DNA of 64,000 bases, taken from NCBI GenBank assembly GCA_027596075.1, contig JADGJC010000182.1, forward strand, positions 19,302 to 83,301, given 5' to 3'. This DNA is from Rhizophlyctis rosea (taxonomy: Eukaryota > Chytridiomycota > Chytridiomycetes > Rhizophlyctidales > Rhizophlyctidaceae). The notes under the pieces are model-generated. The model worked only from the letters and a program-made list of their open reading frames with translations, had not been told where the DNA came from and made no database searches. Positions 44,778 to 55,402 of this stretch are shown piece after piece. Each line of letters begins with the position of its first letter. Positions within the stretch are counted from its first letter, which is position 1. The translations under genes and the position numbers were made by a program.

Positions 44778-45074
44778 ATGTACCGTCATCACTACGAGAA
44801 GGTAAGGCATCTGTAGATTGCGGGAAGGCTGTTGCGAAGTAACAGGAGTTTCTCACATGGGTTTCAATATCAACAGGTTAGCAACGACTACATCTCGGAC
44901 CAGGTATGTTTGAGAACGATCACTCACGGGGTTGGCGATGTTGCACACATCTCAAAAGATTTGGGTGGAAATTGGCTTTTACCATGACTGAGAGGGGTTG
45001 GGGATTGGTCATTATGGGAAAAGCTGACCCATATTTAATTTTAGGTCTACAAGAACTCTGGTGAAAATTTCTGA
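44778..45074 (+). CDS. Upstream ORF resembling the arginine attenuator peptide
   Basis: A spliced upstream ORF in the CPA1 leader encoding 26 residues. Exons are 44778-44801, 44877-44903 and 45045-45074, with clean GT-AG introns (GTAAGG..CAACAG and GTATGT..TTTTAG) and phase 0 at both joins. It ends at TGA 105 bases before the CPA1 ATG. Its middle reads DYISDQVYKNS, which lines up with the DYISDHIW-K core of the arginine attenuator peptide of yeast CPA1 and Neurospora arg-2. That peptide stalls ribosomes in high arginine and represses translation of the same enzyme. The Asp that is essential in Neurospora is kept; His and Trp of the core are replaced by Gln and Tyr. Length also agrees (24-25 in known cases). 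Arginine regulation here is inferred. Confidence 0.75.
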
Positions 45075-45179
45075 ATCTGAATAGCACTGCTCCATCCGCA
45101 CCGCATCCCATACTTTCAAACCAACGTTTCCGATACCCCATCCCACTACACCTACACCGCCCTATATACGGATACAAAA

Positions 45180-46697
45180 ATGAACTCCATCACCGCAAAG
45201 ACTCTTTTCCGCCCGGCCGTTGCTGCCGCTTCCAGGGCTCTCATGCGCCCCACTTTCATCGCAGCCCCCATCAAGGCTCGCGCTGGATTTGCCGCTGCTC
45301 GTACTCTTGCTACCGTTGTCAATGACGGGCCCCTCATGCAGAACCCGCCCAAGAACCAACCGGAGCCCCCCGTCCTTCCCGCTGTGTTCCGTCTCAAATC
45401 CGGCCAGACCTTCCAGGCAAAGTCATTTGGTGCTCCTCTTGAGAAGCCCATTTCTGGTGAAGCCGTTTTCACCACTTCTCTTGTTGGTTACCCCGAATCG
45501 ATGACCGACCCTTCCTACCGCGGTCAGATCCTTGTCTTCACCCAGCCGTTGATCGGTAACTACGGTGTGCCTTCTGCTGCCCGTGATGAGTGGGGTCTTT
45601 TGAAGCACTTTGAGGCCGAAGGTATTCAGGTCAAGGCGATCATCGTCAACGACTATGCCTTCAAGTACTCTCACTGGAATGCCATCGAGTCTCTTGGTCA
45701 ATGGTGCGCTCGTCACGGCGTTCCCGCCTTGACTGGCATCGACACCCGTGCTGTCGCCGTTGCTTTGCGTTCGGAGGGTTCCATGTTGGCTGAGATCCGC
45801 ATTGGGGAGGAGGCCATCAAGGCTCCGGAGGGTGCTTGGGAGGATCCCAACGCCAGGAACTTGATTGCCGAGGTGTCCACCAAGACCAAGAGGACCTACA
45901 ACAAGGGTGGAGATGTCAAGGTTGCTTTGATTGGTAAGGGTCGGATAAAGAAGGCTTTTGTCATAGGCACTTGTATTCACCATCTGTGTTTTGTATAGAC
46001 TGCGGTGTGAAGCACAACATCATTCGTTGCCTCGTTTCTCGTGGCGCTGAAGTTGACGTCGTCCCATGGGACCACGACCTTGCCAACGACCCTACCCCCT
46101 ACGACGGTATCTTCATCTCCAACGGACCCGGTAACCCCGCCATGGCCGCCAAAACCGTCGCCAACCTCCGTGCTTTCATGGCCGCTCAACCCGACGTCCC
46201 CGTTCCCATTTTCGGTATTTGCATGGGTAACCAACTCTTGGGGATGGCCGCCGGCTTGAAGACGTACAAGCTTCCGTTCGGTAACCGTGGTCACAACCAA
46301 CCGGCGCTCAACCTCGACACCGGCAAATGTGTGATCACGTCCCAGAACCACGGTTACGCTCTTGACGACAAGGTTGCTTTGAAGGACTGGGTTACTTACT
46401 TCCGTAACGCCAACGACGGGTCCAACGAGGGTATCAGGCACGTCAAGTTGCCTTACAAGTCTGTTCAGTTCCACCCGGAGGCTATGGGCGGTCCCCAGGA
46501 CACTGAGTACTTGTTCCAGGTGGGTTGAGTTTGTGCTATTTGGACTCTCATTATGGAATGTGCACTTACCTTCACACCCGCTCTCGCAATAGGACTACCT
46601 CACGGAAGTTCGGGAATACAAGGTTCTCCGTGCCAAGGCCTCCCAAGGCGTGACCGCTGAGCAACCCCTTCAACAGGCTGCCGCCGCGTCCGCCTAA
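45180..46697 (+). CDS. CPA1: Arginine-specific carbamoyl-phosphate synthase, small subunit
   Basis: The glutaminase subunit that supplies ammonia to the large subunit for carbamoyl phosphate in arginine synthesis. Three exons (45180-45933, 45999-46519, 46593-46697) give 459 residues. The first 45 residues are Arg/Ala/Ser-rich without acidic residues ([18 protein letters not shown]), a mitochondrial targeting peptide. CPSase small-chain motifs follow: [42 protein letters not shown], then the amidotransferase domain with [24 protein letters not shown], the nucleophile [11 protein letters not shown] (Cys), [17 protein letters not shown] and VQFHPEA (His, Glu of the triad). It is a separate subunit, not the fused CAD/URA2 form. 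Codon use is C-rich, suggesting high expression. Confidence 0.95.
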
Positions 46698-48037
46698 ATA
46701 TCACTCGGGTGATCTGGATTGACTGTCTGTGAGGGGCGGGTTTAGAGCAATGGGAGTTTCTCTTGTATCATGTATATTTTTCACTTTTCGCATTTTTTGC
46801 GGTGTTAGGCTTTGTGCTAGTGTGTAGGGAGGAAGAAATGGAGGAGCGAAAGGAAAGGATGCTCTTGAAGAGTTTTTTTCTTTTTCTTTTCTTTTCTTGA
46901 AAATGGTGCATTAATTAGTTGGTTTTTTTTCCTGCCTTTCTTTTCCTCGTTTATGTGCTATAGTTTTAAATATGGAGCAGTGCTTTGGTCTGCGGATTTG
47001 CGGACCCGATAATCCTTGTTTGAGCGTTGTCTTGTGGAGCGTTGGAGTTGATTCGAGAATGGTGGGGACTTGAGGCCCGTCAATGCATGCGATTCAACAA
47101 CCGCACGACGAAGTCATAGAATTTGTGAATGATGGATTATAATATATTATGTACATATATACAATCGGGGGGCCGAGGGCCTACACACAGCTGATGCACC
47201 TTGATGACGTCTGTTGCTGTAGAGATGAAGCGGTCAGGGACCGAAAATGCAGTGACGAGACACGAGGAGAAAACTCACCATTGCAATTGAGCAACAGGGA
47301 ATGGGTAGAGACTATCTCCTCTAACCCTCTTGATGAACCGCAGCTTCTCGGAGAAACGTGTATAGGAAAGGGACAAAGGTATTAGTAAGGTGTTCAAGAA
47401 ATAGTAAGCTCATTTCGTTCCGAGAAGTCACAAGGCGCCTTTGAGCCAAATGCTCGACAGTCCTCCCAGGTCTTCTTTCGCCAAAGTACTAACAGCAGAG
47501 GGGCAACCACTCCCCGCAAGGAGTGGTGTAAGCGGTTTTCCAACCCATCCAAGATTTAACAACTCGGATGGTGCACTTGCAATTTACGAATCCGGGGGGG
47601 GAGCCAGCTGAATCCCTTTTCGAGAATCCCGTTCCTGGTGTGTCCACATATTTGCCGAAGCCCGGGTACTTACATTGACAACAAGGATAGCTTGAAGAAG
47701 AGGATGGATGGATTGCTTGATGAAGACGATGAAGTTGATAAGCGGTCGATGAAAATGTGAGCATGTGAATGTGTCGATTTTGCAGGTGGAAGATGAGGAA
47801 AGGAAGGAGACGATCCAAGAGTGAGTGTGTCTTCATCTAAAATGTTAGCCGCAAATAGCGTTTTAGCCACCGCCACTCAAACTCCCAGCCTCATCCCAGC
47901 CTCATCCAGTGTAGTCCAGTCTTGCCGGGCCGTCTCCCATCTGGCATCCCCCCTCTTGTCAATTCGACTTTTTCACATCCAAGCCTACCAAACACAATTG
48001 CGATAAAATATCCTCCAAACCTTGACACCGAAAAAAA
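46698..48037. other. Intergenic region
   Basis: About 1.3 kb between CPA1 and EAF6. The first 250 bases are T-rich and fit the CPA1 3' end. A minus-strand stretch (about 47489-47836) can be read from an ATG for 115 codons with a Cys-rich end, but it is not convincing as a gene. Nothing else was recognised. Confidence 0.35.
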
Positions 48038-48857
48038 ATGCCCACACCTCCCGATAGAACACAGTCGACGGGCGCAACGTCCTCTACCTCCACCCATGAG
48101 GTTGATGTGAATAATGTAAGGTTCACCACATAAACGTGCAACCATTTTGAGACCGATATTAAGAAGCCTTTTTTCTTGTGTCATGTAGGCAACGCCAGAA
48201 ATGCTTGCGGAAGCCGAACGCGACTTGCAGGAGCTTATCAGTCGGAAGAAGACGGTGGATAGGAACCTTGTGAGTCGTTCTTGCACGTCTTGTCTTTGCC
48301 TTCTATACTCCTTGGTTGACCATACATACAGGCGGACCTAGAACGGAAAATCTACGCACTGGAAACATCGTACCTTGAAGAGACGCAGTATGGGAACATC
48401 ATAAAGGGATTTGAGGGATACTTATCGGGACGCGGGGAGAAGAAGCAGAAGTTTTTGCAGGATACTGATCGGTTGTTTTCGCTTTCGAGTGCTACGTGGC
48501 AGAAGGTGGGAGTCGGGAGCGCATAGCACTTGCTTTGCTCTATTCTGCAAATGGCGAGCTTCAAAACAAACTGAACAACCACGCTGACGTACTTGCAATC
48601 TGTTGCGATCATGATTTTTTTGGATATAGGCACTAGAAGTCCACGCCCGTGAATCCCGCGACCACCGCGACCCGTCCGAAGACCTTACAGCCGCTTCTCC
48701 TGCGCTGTTGAAAGCCGGCAGTTCAATGAAGAAGTTGAAGAGGAAGAAGTTGTCGTTGGGTGGTGGGTTGAGTGGGTTGGGGGCGGATGATGGGCCGGCG
48801 ACACCGCTTAGTTTGAAGAGGAAGAAGACGAAGGTGGTGGAGGATGATGATGAGTAG
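48038..48857 (+). CDS. EAF6: Histone acetyltransferase complex subunit EAF6
   Basis: A small subunit of NuA4 (and NuA3/MOZ-type) histone acetyltransferase complexes. Four exons give about 185 residues. A low-complexity start (PPDRTQSTGATSSTST) is followed by the EAF6 coiled coil, ELISRKKTVDRNLADLERKI, then YALETSYLEETQYGNIIKGF and GYLSGRGEKKQKFLQDTDRL, ending FSLSSATWQKAL. The YLEET..GNII.G.. pattern is diagnostic of the family. The C-terminal third has Lys-rich clusters (KKLKRKKLSL, LKRKKTKV) that look like nuclear localisation signals, and an acidic end. The ATG lies just after an A-rich leader. All introns are GT-AG and in frame. Confidence 0.9.
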
Positions 48858-49248
48858 TTGGGATGATGGAGTGTGTGGGGGGAGGGTGATGTTGATTGTT
48901 TGTGGTGATACCCGTGATGCGATTTTGAGGAGTGTGATGGATCGGTGTTGTTGTTTGTTTGGATGGGTTTGCATTTGTACATATTGCTTTGTTGGGTTCT
49001 GGGATGTGAAAATGATCTACTTGTATATTTTGGAATATTGTTTGGGTTGCTTGCGCAGTTGGTTTGTGACATATTATAATGCCCGGATATCTGATTGAAT
49101 CGGTCTGCCGTCATTAACATGGCCGATTTGGAAATGGCATCCGCTATGAGGAGACACTGGCAAAAGGTTCACAAAGTCCAACGTTCCGATGCAACCCTTC
49201 CTCCATACAAGTTCCTTGGACCAGTCGCACAATGGACGACAACAGAAT
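48858..49248. other. Spacer between convergent genes
   Basis: About 390 bases between EAF6 and the next minus-strand gene, with G/T-rich sequence after the EAF6 stop that fits a 3' untranslated region. No coding signal. Confidence 0.35.
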
Positions 49249-50395
49249 CTATTCAGCAGCAAGGGGGTTCTTGGCGACAAACCCACCCGTCTTTCTAGAG
49301 CGCTCTATCGCATCTACAAACCTCTTCTTCAGAGTCTCATTTCCCGCAACCAACCCTTCCAGCTTTCCCATTTCCTTCACCACCTCCAGCGGCCACGATA
49401 CACTGCCTACTCCTCCCGCCTCAACGTCCACCAGCCTCTCCAATGCTGCCAGTGCCGTATCTCCCTCTCCCGCACGCGCGTACCCGATCGCCAAAGCACC
49501 CGCCCCGTCCGCATCTAAAGCCAAACCCAACGACACCTGTTCCCGTCCAGTGACTTCAGATCTCCGCCAGCCCTCACTTGTCCTACCCCGCACCCCCGCG
49601 ACGATAAGTCTAGAATATGTCTCGCTTGTTGGAGGCACATCGTAATGGATGAGAACGGCAAAGAGTTTGTACATGTTATCCAGGGCGGATATGTGCGCAG
49701 CTTCGTCTCCTGCATCCCCTGCTTCTAGTGCTTCGTCGGCGAGGGCGGACATGATCGCGGACAGTTGATCATGGGAAGGGAGGAGTCCATAGATATGTCT
49801 TTCGCATAGCATGTCCAAAAGAACAGCATATGCACGGACACTCATGAGGGACGTCAGCGCTACGTCCGAGTCCACTTTCCCTACCGGATCACGCGAGGCG
49901 CGCCAATTCCGCGCCGACTCTTTGAACAAGGCGGCATCTGCAGGAGTTTGGATATGAGAGGCTAGATCACGGAGAGCGGATGGTTGATGGTAGCGGTTGT
50001 CAAAGGCGTGGGTGAAAGCGTGGTGTTCGTTGAAGAAGAGACGGGTTACTCGTGGAGGCATTGGTGCGTTGTCGGGTAGGGGTTCGCAGGGGATTGGGTC
50101 GGCGTGCCGGGCTTTCCGCTTTATTTCGAGCCAGTCGTGAGGGATTTGGAAGCGGTTTCTTTGGGTGGGGGTGGTTGTGTGTAGGCAGCGGGGGCGGGTG
50201 TGGGAGGTGGGAAGTGCTCGGGAGAGTGGAGTGGGACAACCTGGAGGAATTGGTCGGAATTGGTCGTTAGGTCAATGAAGAGTCCTAATGGATATGATGG
50301 GGTTGATCACAGTGCATACCATTGTTCAACTGGCGCTGTTCACCAGTTCGTGCGAGAGCCTTTAGCTGCCGACAAACGGAGCGAGATCGGTGCAT
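49249..50395 (-). CDS. Probable mitochondrial helical-repeat (PPR-like) protein
   Basis: Two exons give about 360 residues; the join NNG to CPTPLSRALP is in frame. The N-terminus (MHRSRSVCRQLKALARTGEQ, then RPRCLHTTTPTQRNRF) is Arg-rich and free of acidic residues, a mitochondrial targeting peptide. The rest is mostly helical with paired-helix character: AYAVLLDMLCERHIYGLLPS, DQLSAIMSALADEALEAGDA, ALDNMYKLFAVLIHYDVPPT, ETYSRLIVAGVRG and LAIGYARAGEGDTALAALER. The Y-x-x-L-I-x-x-G spacing and DVPPTSETY resemble PPR motifs, as in mitochondrial RNA-processing or ribosome-associated proteins. I could not match a specific family. The far upstream ATG at 50395 was chosen because it adds the targeting sequence. 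Confidence 0.6.
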
Positions 50396-51205
50396 GACGG
50401 TATGTGATAAAGATGAATAAATTACAGTTGGGGAGCTGTTGCAGGAAGTGGTGCGTGGAGACAGCCTATGCTAGCATGGGCGTTGACTATTATGTATTCA
50501 GCGAGCCCTGTATGAGCTCCGGTGGGGATTAAGTTATGTGTGAAGATGCCCTGTAACGAGTGATCTTGCAGTGTGAAAAAGTCGGTAATTATTTTTGTGG
50601 GTGTGCCCAATCACACAACATTGATGGGATGGGTGATGTTTACGGGGCTTGTGGGTGGCTGAACGCGAAGCCATCCCAAGCCCGCAGTTCCAAACCCAAG
50701 CCACAGTTTCTTCATCAATCACGTCTTCGATCACACGGCCCGAATCCCCCGCCCCACATTTGGAACGGCTCACTGCGCGTCGCTACCAATTTGAGCCATG
50801 GACGTGGCGCAGGCGGGGTAGATGTATTACATTCGTGCAACGGCCCGGACCCCACGACCCCCTTAAAACGGTAATAATACACCCAACCATCCAACAAACC
50901 TTCACAAGGAGAGAGCAAAAATGGTTGCCAAACAACCCCCCGCTTGGCACTTACCACCACCCAGATGAAAAATTTGGAAGGTAATCAAGGGATGAAATCC
51001 CACAATGACATCGGTCCCCGCAAATGAGGCACCGCATTCATCCGTCATCCATCTGTTTCCCCACCTTTTGTTGACCAACGCAAAGGGTGAGCATTCATAT
51101 AAAAGAGTGCGCGGAACTGTACGCACCCCCCGCTTTCTTCAGATAACCCAACCCGCCAAGTTACCCGCTCCCCCTTTCCAATCTAACAAACTCACATCCG
51201 CAAAC
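50396..51205. other. LPMO upstream region
   Basis: About 810 bases between two divergent genes. The right part is the promoter and leader of the AA9 gene, with a TATA box (listed separately) and a C-rich leader. Apart from this no coding sequence was recognised. Confidence 0.4.
51098..51105 (+). promoter_or_regulatory. TATA box of the AA9 oxygenase gene
   Basis: TATAAAAG lies 101 bases before the ATG of the AA9 gene, a usual distance for a highly transcribed fungal gene. The following stretch is pyrimidine-rich up to the start codon. The function is inferred from position. Confidence 0.6.
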
Positions 51206-52484
51206 ATGAAGGCCATTCTTATGACTGTTGGTTTCGCTGCCGGAGCTATGGCTCACGGTGCCGTCACCTCCTACACCGTTGCTGGCAAGACCTACGCTGG
51301 GTCCCCCGGATTCACCGGTAGTCCCTCTTCCTCCTACACGGGTCCTCAATGGTATGTCGCAGAGGCTTGACGCTTACATCAGCAATTACGTAATTTTCGA
51401 ATTCAAGTTAATTAACTTAATTAAATTGCAGGTGGTGGCCTGACTACAACCCCACCATGTATGTATTACCACATATGAGTTACATGCTGCCCTTGAACAA
51501 CGTCCCCCATCATTCTGTTATTAACCTAATTGGTCAGGTTCGGTACCGGTAACTTCAACAACGCTCGCTGCAACGGTGGTACTGGTGCCAAGTCTAACAT
51601 TGAGGCTACTGCCGGCGGTTCCATCACTGCTACCTGGGGACAATGGACCCACAACCCCGCCACCGTTGCCGTCTACCTCTACGAGTGCGCTTCTGACCCC
51701 TCCACCTCCACTTGCGACGTCTCTGGTGCTGGATGGTTCAAGATTGACGAGTTCATCTCTGATGGGTGAGTGAATCAGATGTCGAATTGGGGGTGCAGCG
51801 TTTGTTTACTGATGATTTCTACCTTTGCCATTCTCCAGTACCACCGCTGGCTGCGACTCCTGCTGGGCCGGTGCCAAGATCACCAACAACAAGTACCAAT
51901 GGACTTCCACCATCCCCGCCAGCTTGAAGAGCGGTTACTACGTCATCCGTCACGAACTCATCGCCCGCCACCAAGCCAACAACCCCCAGTTCTACGCCGA
52001 GTGCGCCAACATCCACATCACCGGCTCTGGCTCCTCTTCCCCCTCCTCCTCCGACAAGGTCGCCATCCCCGGCTCCAACTACGCTACCTCCACTGGCCCC
52101 GCTTCCTCCACTGGTGACTCTTTGTTGTACGAGGTCAACGGTTCTACCCGTTTGATCTCTGAGTACAAGAACGTGGGTCCCGCTGTCTGGGGCAAGTCTG
52201 GCGGTGGCGGTGGATCTACCAACCCCCAGCCTACCACCACGGCTGCTCCCCGCACTACCACCACTACCAGCTCTGCTCAACAACAACCCACCACTACCCG
52301 TGTCCCAACCACCACCACCACCCGCGCCCCCGTCACCACCACCACCACTTCCTCCTCCAGCGGATCCACCAACTGCGCTGCCAAATACGGTCAATGCGGA
52401 GGCCAAGGCTTCACTGGCCCCACGTGCTGCGCATCCGGCTCGACCTGCAAGTTTTCCAACACTTACTACTCCCAATGCTTGTAA
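51206..52484 (+). CDS. AA9-type lytic polysaccharide monooxygenase with CBM1
   Basis: A secreted copper enzyme that cleaves crystalline cellulose oxidatively. Four exons give about 320 residues. The signal peptide [16 protein letters not shown] is cut before HGAVTSY, so His1 begins the mature protein and forms half of the copper brace. The second brace His is in [15 protein letters not shown], and the axial Tyr in [13 protein letters not shown]. Cysteine pairs sit in [27 protein letters not shown] and AECAN. A Ser/Thr/Pro-rich linker ([16 protein letters not shown]) leads to a C-terminal CBM1 cellulose-binding module: [20 protein letters not shown] and [12 protein letters not shown] with the expected cysteines and aromatics. 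Codon use is strongly C-ended, unlike most neighbours, as in strongly expressed secreted enzymes. Confidence 0.93.
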
Positions 52485-55402
52485 GTAAGTTAGGTGGAGG
52501 GGATTGGAGAGTCTTTTTTTGTATATCCTAAATACGTAATATATGCGTGCGTTCGGGTTGGAGTCTCGGGGCTGGATTTCCCCTTGATTTTCTGATCTGA
52601 AATTGGACTGCACACTGGTGTGCGGTTGATAAGATAATGTGGTATTTTTTTTTGGTGTGGGTGTGATTTGGTGCGTTTTGGTGTGGGTTGTGAATGGTGG
52701 TGATGTGTTGTGTGTGTGTTGAAGCGACTTCACCCATTGAGTAACGGTTTCCCAATTTGCAAAGAGCGGGGTCATGGTACAGACCTGCTACCCCAGGACA
52801 ATTGAACAGAACAAGACAAAAAACCGTTGGTGTGACATCCATCTGACATGGAGCGGGTAGAAATCGTCGCGTTCTGGCATGCCCTCTCCTGCGGTAGGTT
52901 CAAATCCAGGGACCAGACGTCGTCAAACAAACGCAGTGCCGGTGTACGAACGCTTCAGAGTCGGAGTGATGCCCGGCGCCTGGAGAAATTTTCAACAAGG
53001 ACGCGCTTTTTGAAGTTTCTTTCGTCGGGAAAATCGCAGATTCGGCGGTGTAGATTTGGCTCTAGGTAAGGGCGATCGCCTTGTGATAGCTCCTCTCCCG
53101 AATACCTCCTGCGCCCTTTAACCTCCACTTCATCTTTTGATGTCGTCCGCTGCCATTACTTCTTCAAATTGCGCAAGTCGGGTGTGTAAGGTCGAGATAT
53201 CGAATGACGGAAGGTGAGGAACAGACTAAGTAGATAGCGTGTTGACGCCGCGGACCAAGTTCAGTACGTCTCGGTTCAGGAATGGGAGACATAACGGCGC
53301 CAATGAAGACGTCAAGATGCTTCACGGAGGGTGAAAAGCCGTAACGCATTTTGAGAGTGATGGCAGTGTGAACGACTGCCCGGGGTCCAGTGGTTCAGGA
53401 GATGCCTGGCATGGAGGTGAGCATGTCCCTAGCAGACGGTGGTAGCCGTGTGTGAACTAGGAGCGACAGGGCGACGTTTTGGACACGTTCGATGGTACGT
53501 TCTGCAAGGGTGAAGAATGTTCTAAAATGATGCCTGCAGCTTCGCAATATAATATTGCCGAAAAAGGAAGAATCGAACTCGCGGCCCCGTCTGTGCGGAA
53601 CGCGAATCGTCGGAGCAACCAAATTGGGTAATATTGCTTACCTCCCGGGTGTGGCGCACTTGGCGTTCAGGAAGTAGGTGTGCCAGGAGATGGGGCGTGG
53701 TCTCAATTTTTGGATATGTGCAAGAAGTTATGGGGTCATGTTGTTGAGGCGTCCACCATCATGATAGGGCCTGGTGACCTGGACGTTGATGGCAGAGTTG
53801 CAGTTGGACCTGGGCGACCGACGCGTTGATGTCAGAGTTGCAGTTGAACTAAGGAAGAGGGGATAACATGGGTAATGCACGAGGATCCGGGCGAAATGCG
53901 GGTGCACAAGCGCCCTTCCTCCTGTGTAGGGAATCTTTCAAAATTATTTTCGTTCTCATCCGTTAAACAAAGGCTCACCCATTTGCGCAGATGCTGATGT
54001 GACGCGATGCAAACGGCGGTCAAAAGAGTTTGGCCTTGTTTTTGGTTTCCACCTTCTGACCTGACGGCCGCAATATCCGCCCCTGAGGCTTGAAGTTGCA
54101 ATTCCGATAACCTCCGTGATGATAGCACTTATTGGAGACCTTCCTCGTCCCTTTGCTATGCGAACCGGCGCAGGCGGCCGCATTGGCGTTCGGGGTCCGG
54201 GTCGGCGGCAAAATCTATGCCGGTGGAAGCAACGGGTGTGGTATAGTTGACTGCACTGTCGTCAGTGCTCATCTGGCTATGTGTTTTTGACGGTACGGCG
54301 GCCGTAGAGGGCCCCCCCGGAGGGGGGGGGGGGGGGGTTGTGCAGGGGAATAAGGGAGATCATTCACGTCAACGACCCGATATGTGTGGTGGGATTGATC
54401 ACTCTGATGCGGAAAGCGCTACGATCAAAAGAACTGTTGGTGCGCCAAGGAATAGGTAAGATCTGGAGACCTAAGTGATGAGGTCACTCCTAGGCCTCTT
54501 GCGCTATGCGGAGGACACCGATCCAAAACGATTACAGCCGGTAATCGCACTTCAATAAGCAAAAATCGGTTTTTAGATCTGGTAGAGTCCACCTCCCTTT
54601 TCGTGGCATTGGGGGCGCTTTGGGACATTTAGCAACACCATGGGCATTCAAATAACCCATCTCCCAATCTGGAATAACCACCACTGCACACCAACATGTG
54701 ACGGATGTAAGGAACGAGTGGGTGTGAAGTTCCATAGTCCAAATTTGGGTGTAACCCAAATTCAAATGAATGCAGCAAAAACAGTTTCACAAAACGCCCT
54801 GTCGTTTCACATGTGCAATCCGTTGTGTAATGGCTAATGAATAGCATTGAAAAGGAGTGGGCAAGGATGCCATTATGAAGCAGATGACTTGCAAGATTCA
54901 GTGATGATACTTTGAAATGGCTAAAAGGGCATGATACTACTATGCGCACTGCGGTTGTTGGATCAAAATGTGGGCGGTGGATCTCCGAATCCTCCGATTG
55001 CCCAATGCCCTGCGGGCAGATTGAAGTTGGCAGAGCGGCGATGTTTTTTTCTACAAATTGCATGAAAGTTGTCCCTGGATTCCCCCGTCTTTCTTGAATC
55101 GTTTCTTCGGGCCGTGCGTGGCATGCCGCTCCCGCAATGAGCAGCGTCACTTACCTGATGTGATTCTGGATAATGTAGGCTCCAGGTAGATTATGCATAT
55201 ACAGTATGGAAAGGAAGACAGGGGCAGGGCTAGCACTCTATGGATAAGTAACACCTGTGAACTGGGCAGCTTCTAAAGAGATCTTTCAGAGCTGAGTCCT
55301 TTTCATAACGAACCATATTGCCTCTTCAACCAACTTTATTGAGCATACCATTCCCTCCGTATTTTACAAAACGAGTTACTGCTTTCATCTCTATCCCGCC
55401 CC
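52485..55402. other. Gene-poor region, possible relics
   Basis: About 2.9 kb without a gene I can support. Minus-strand stretches at 53164-53622 and 53832-54128 read protein-like pieces (for example GADIAAVRSEGG and GQTLLTAVCIASHQHL, faintly like ankyrin repeats) but are broken by stops and frame changes. A run of about 19 G near 54317-54336 may be sequence noise. A tRNA-like stretch near 53565-53635 does not fold fully. No transposon ends were found. Confidence 0.35.

Noticed and set aside
53565..53635. tRNA-like stretch on the minus strand with a GAGTTCGATTC T-loop
   Set aside because: The acceptor stem does not pair and the T stem has a mismatch; no full cloverleaf could be drawn.
54310..54336. 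Long G run as a possible G-quadruplex or telomere-like element
   Set aside because: It is a single homopolymer run without the spaced G-tracts of a telomere repeat, and may be base-calling noise.
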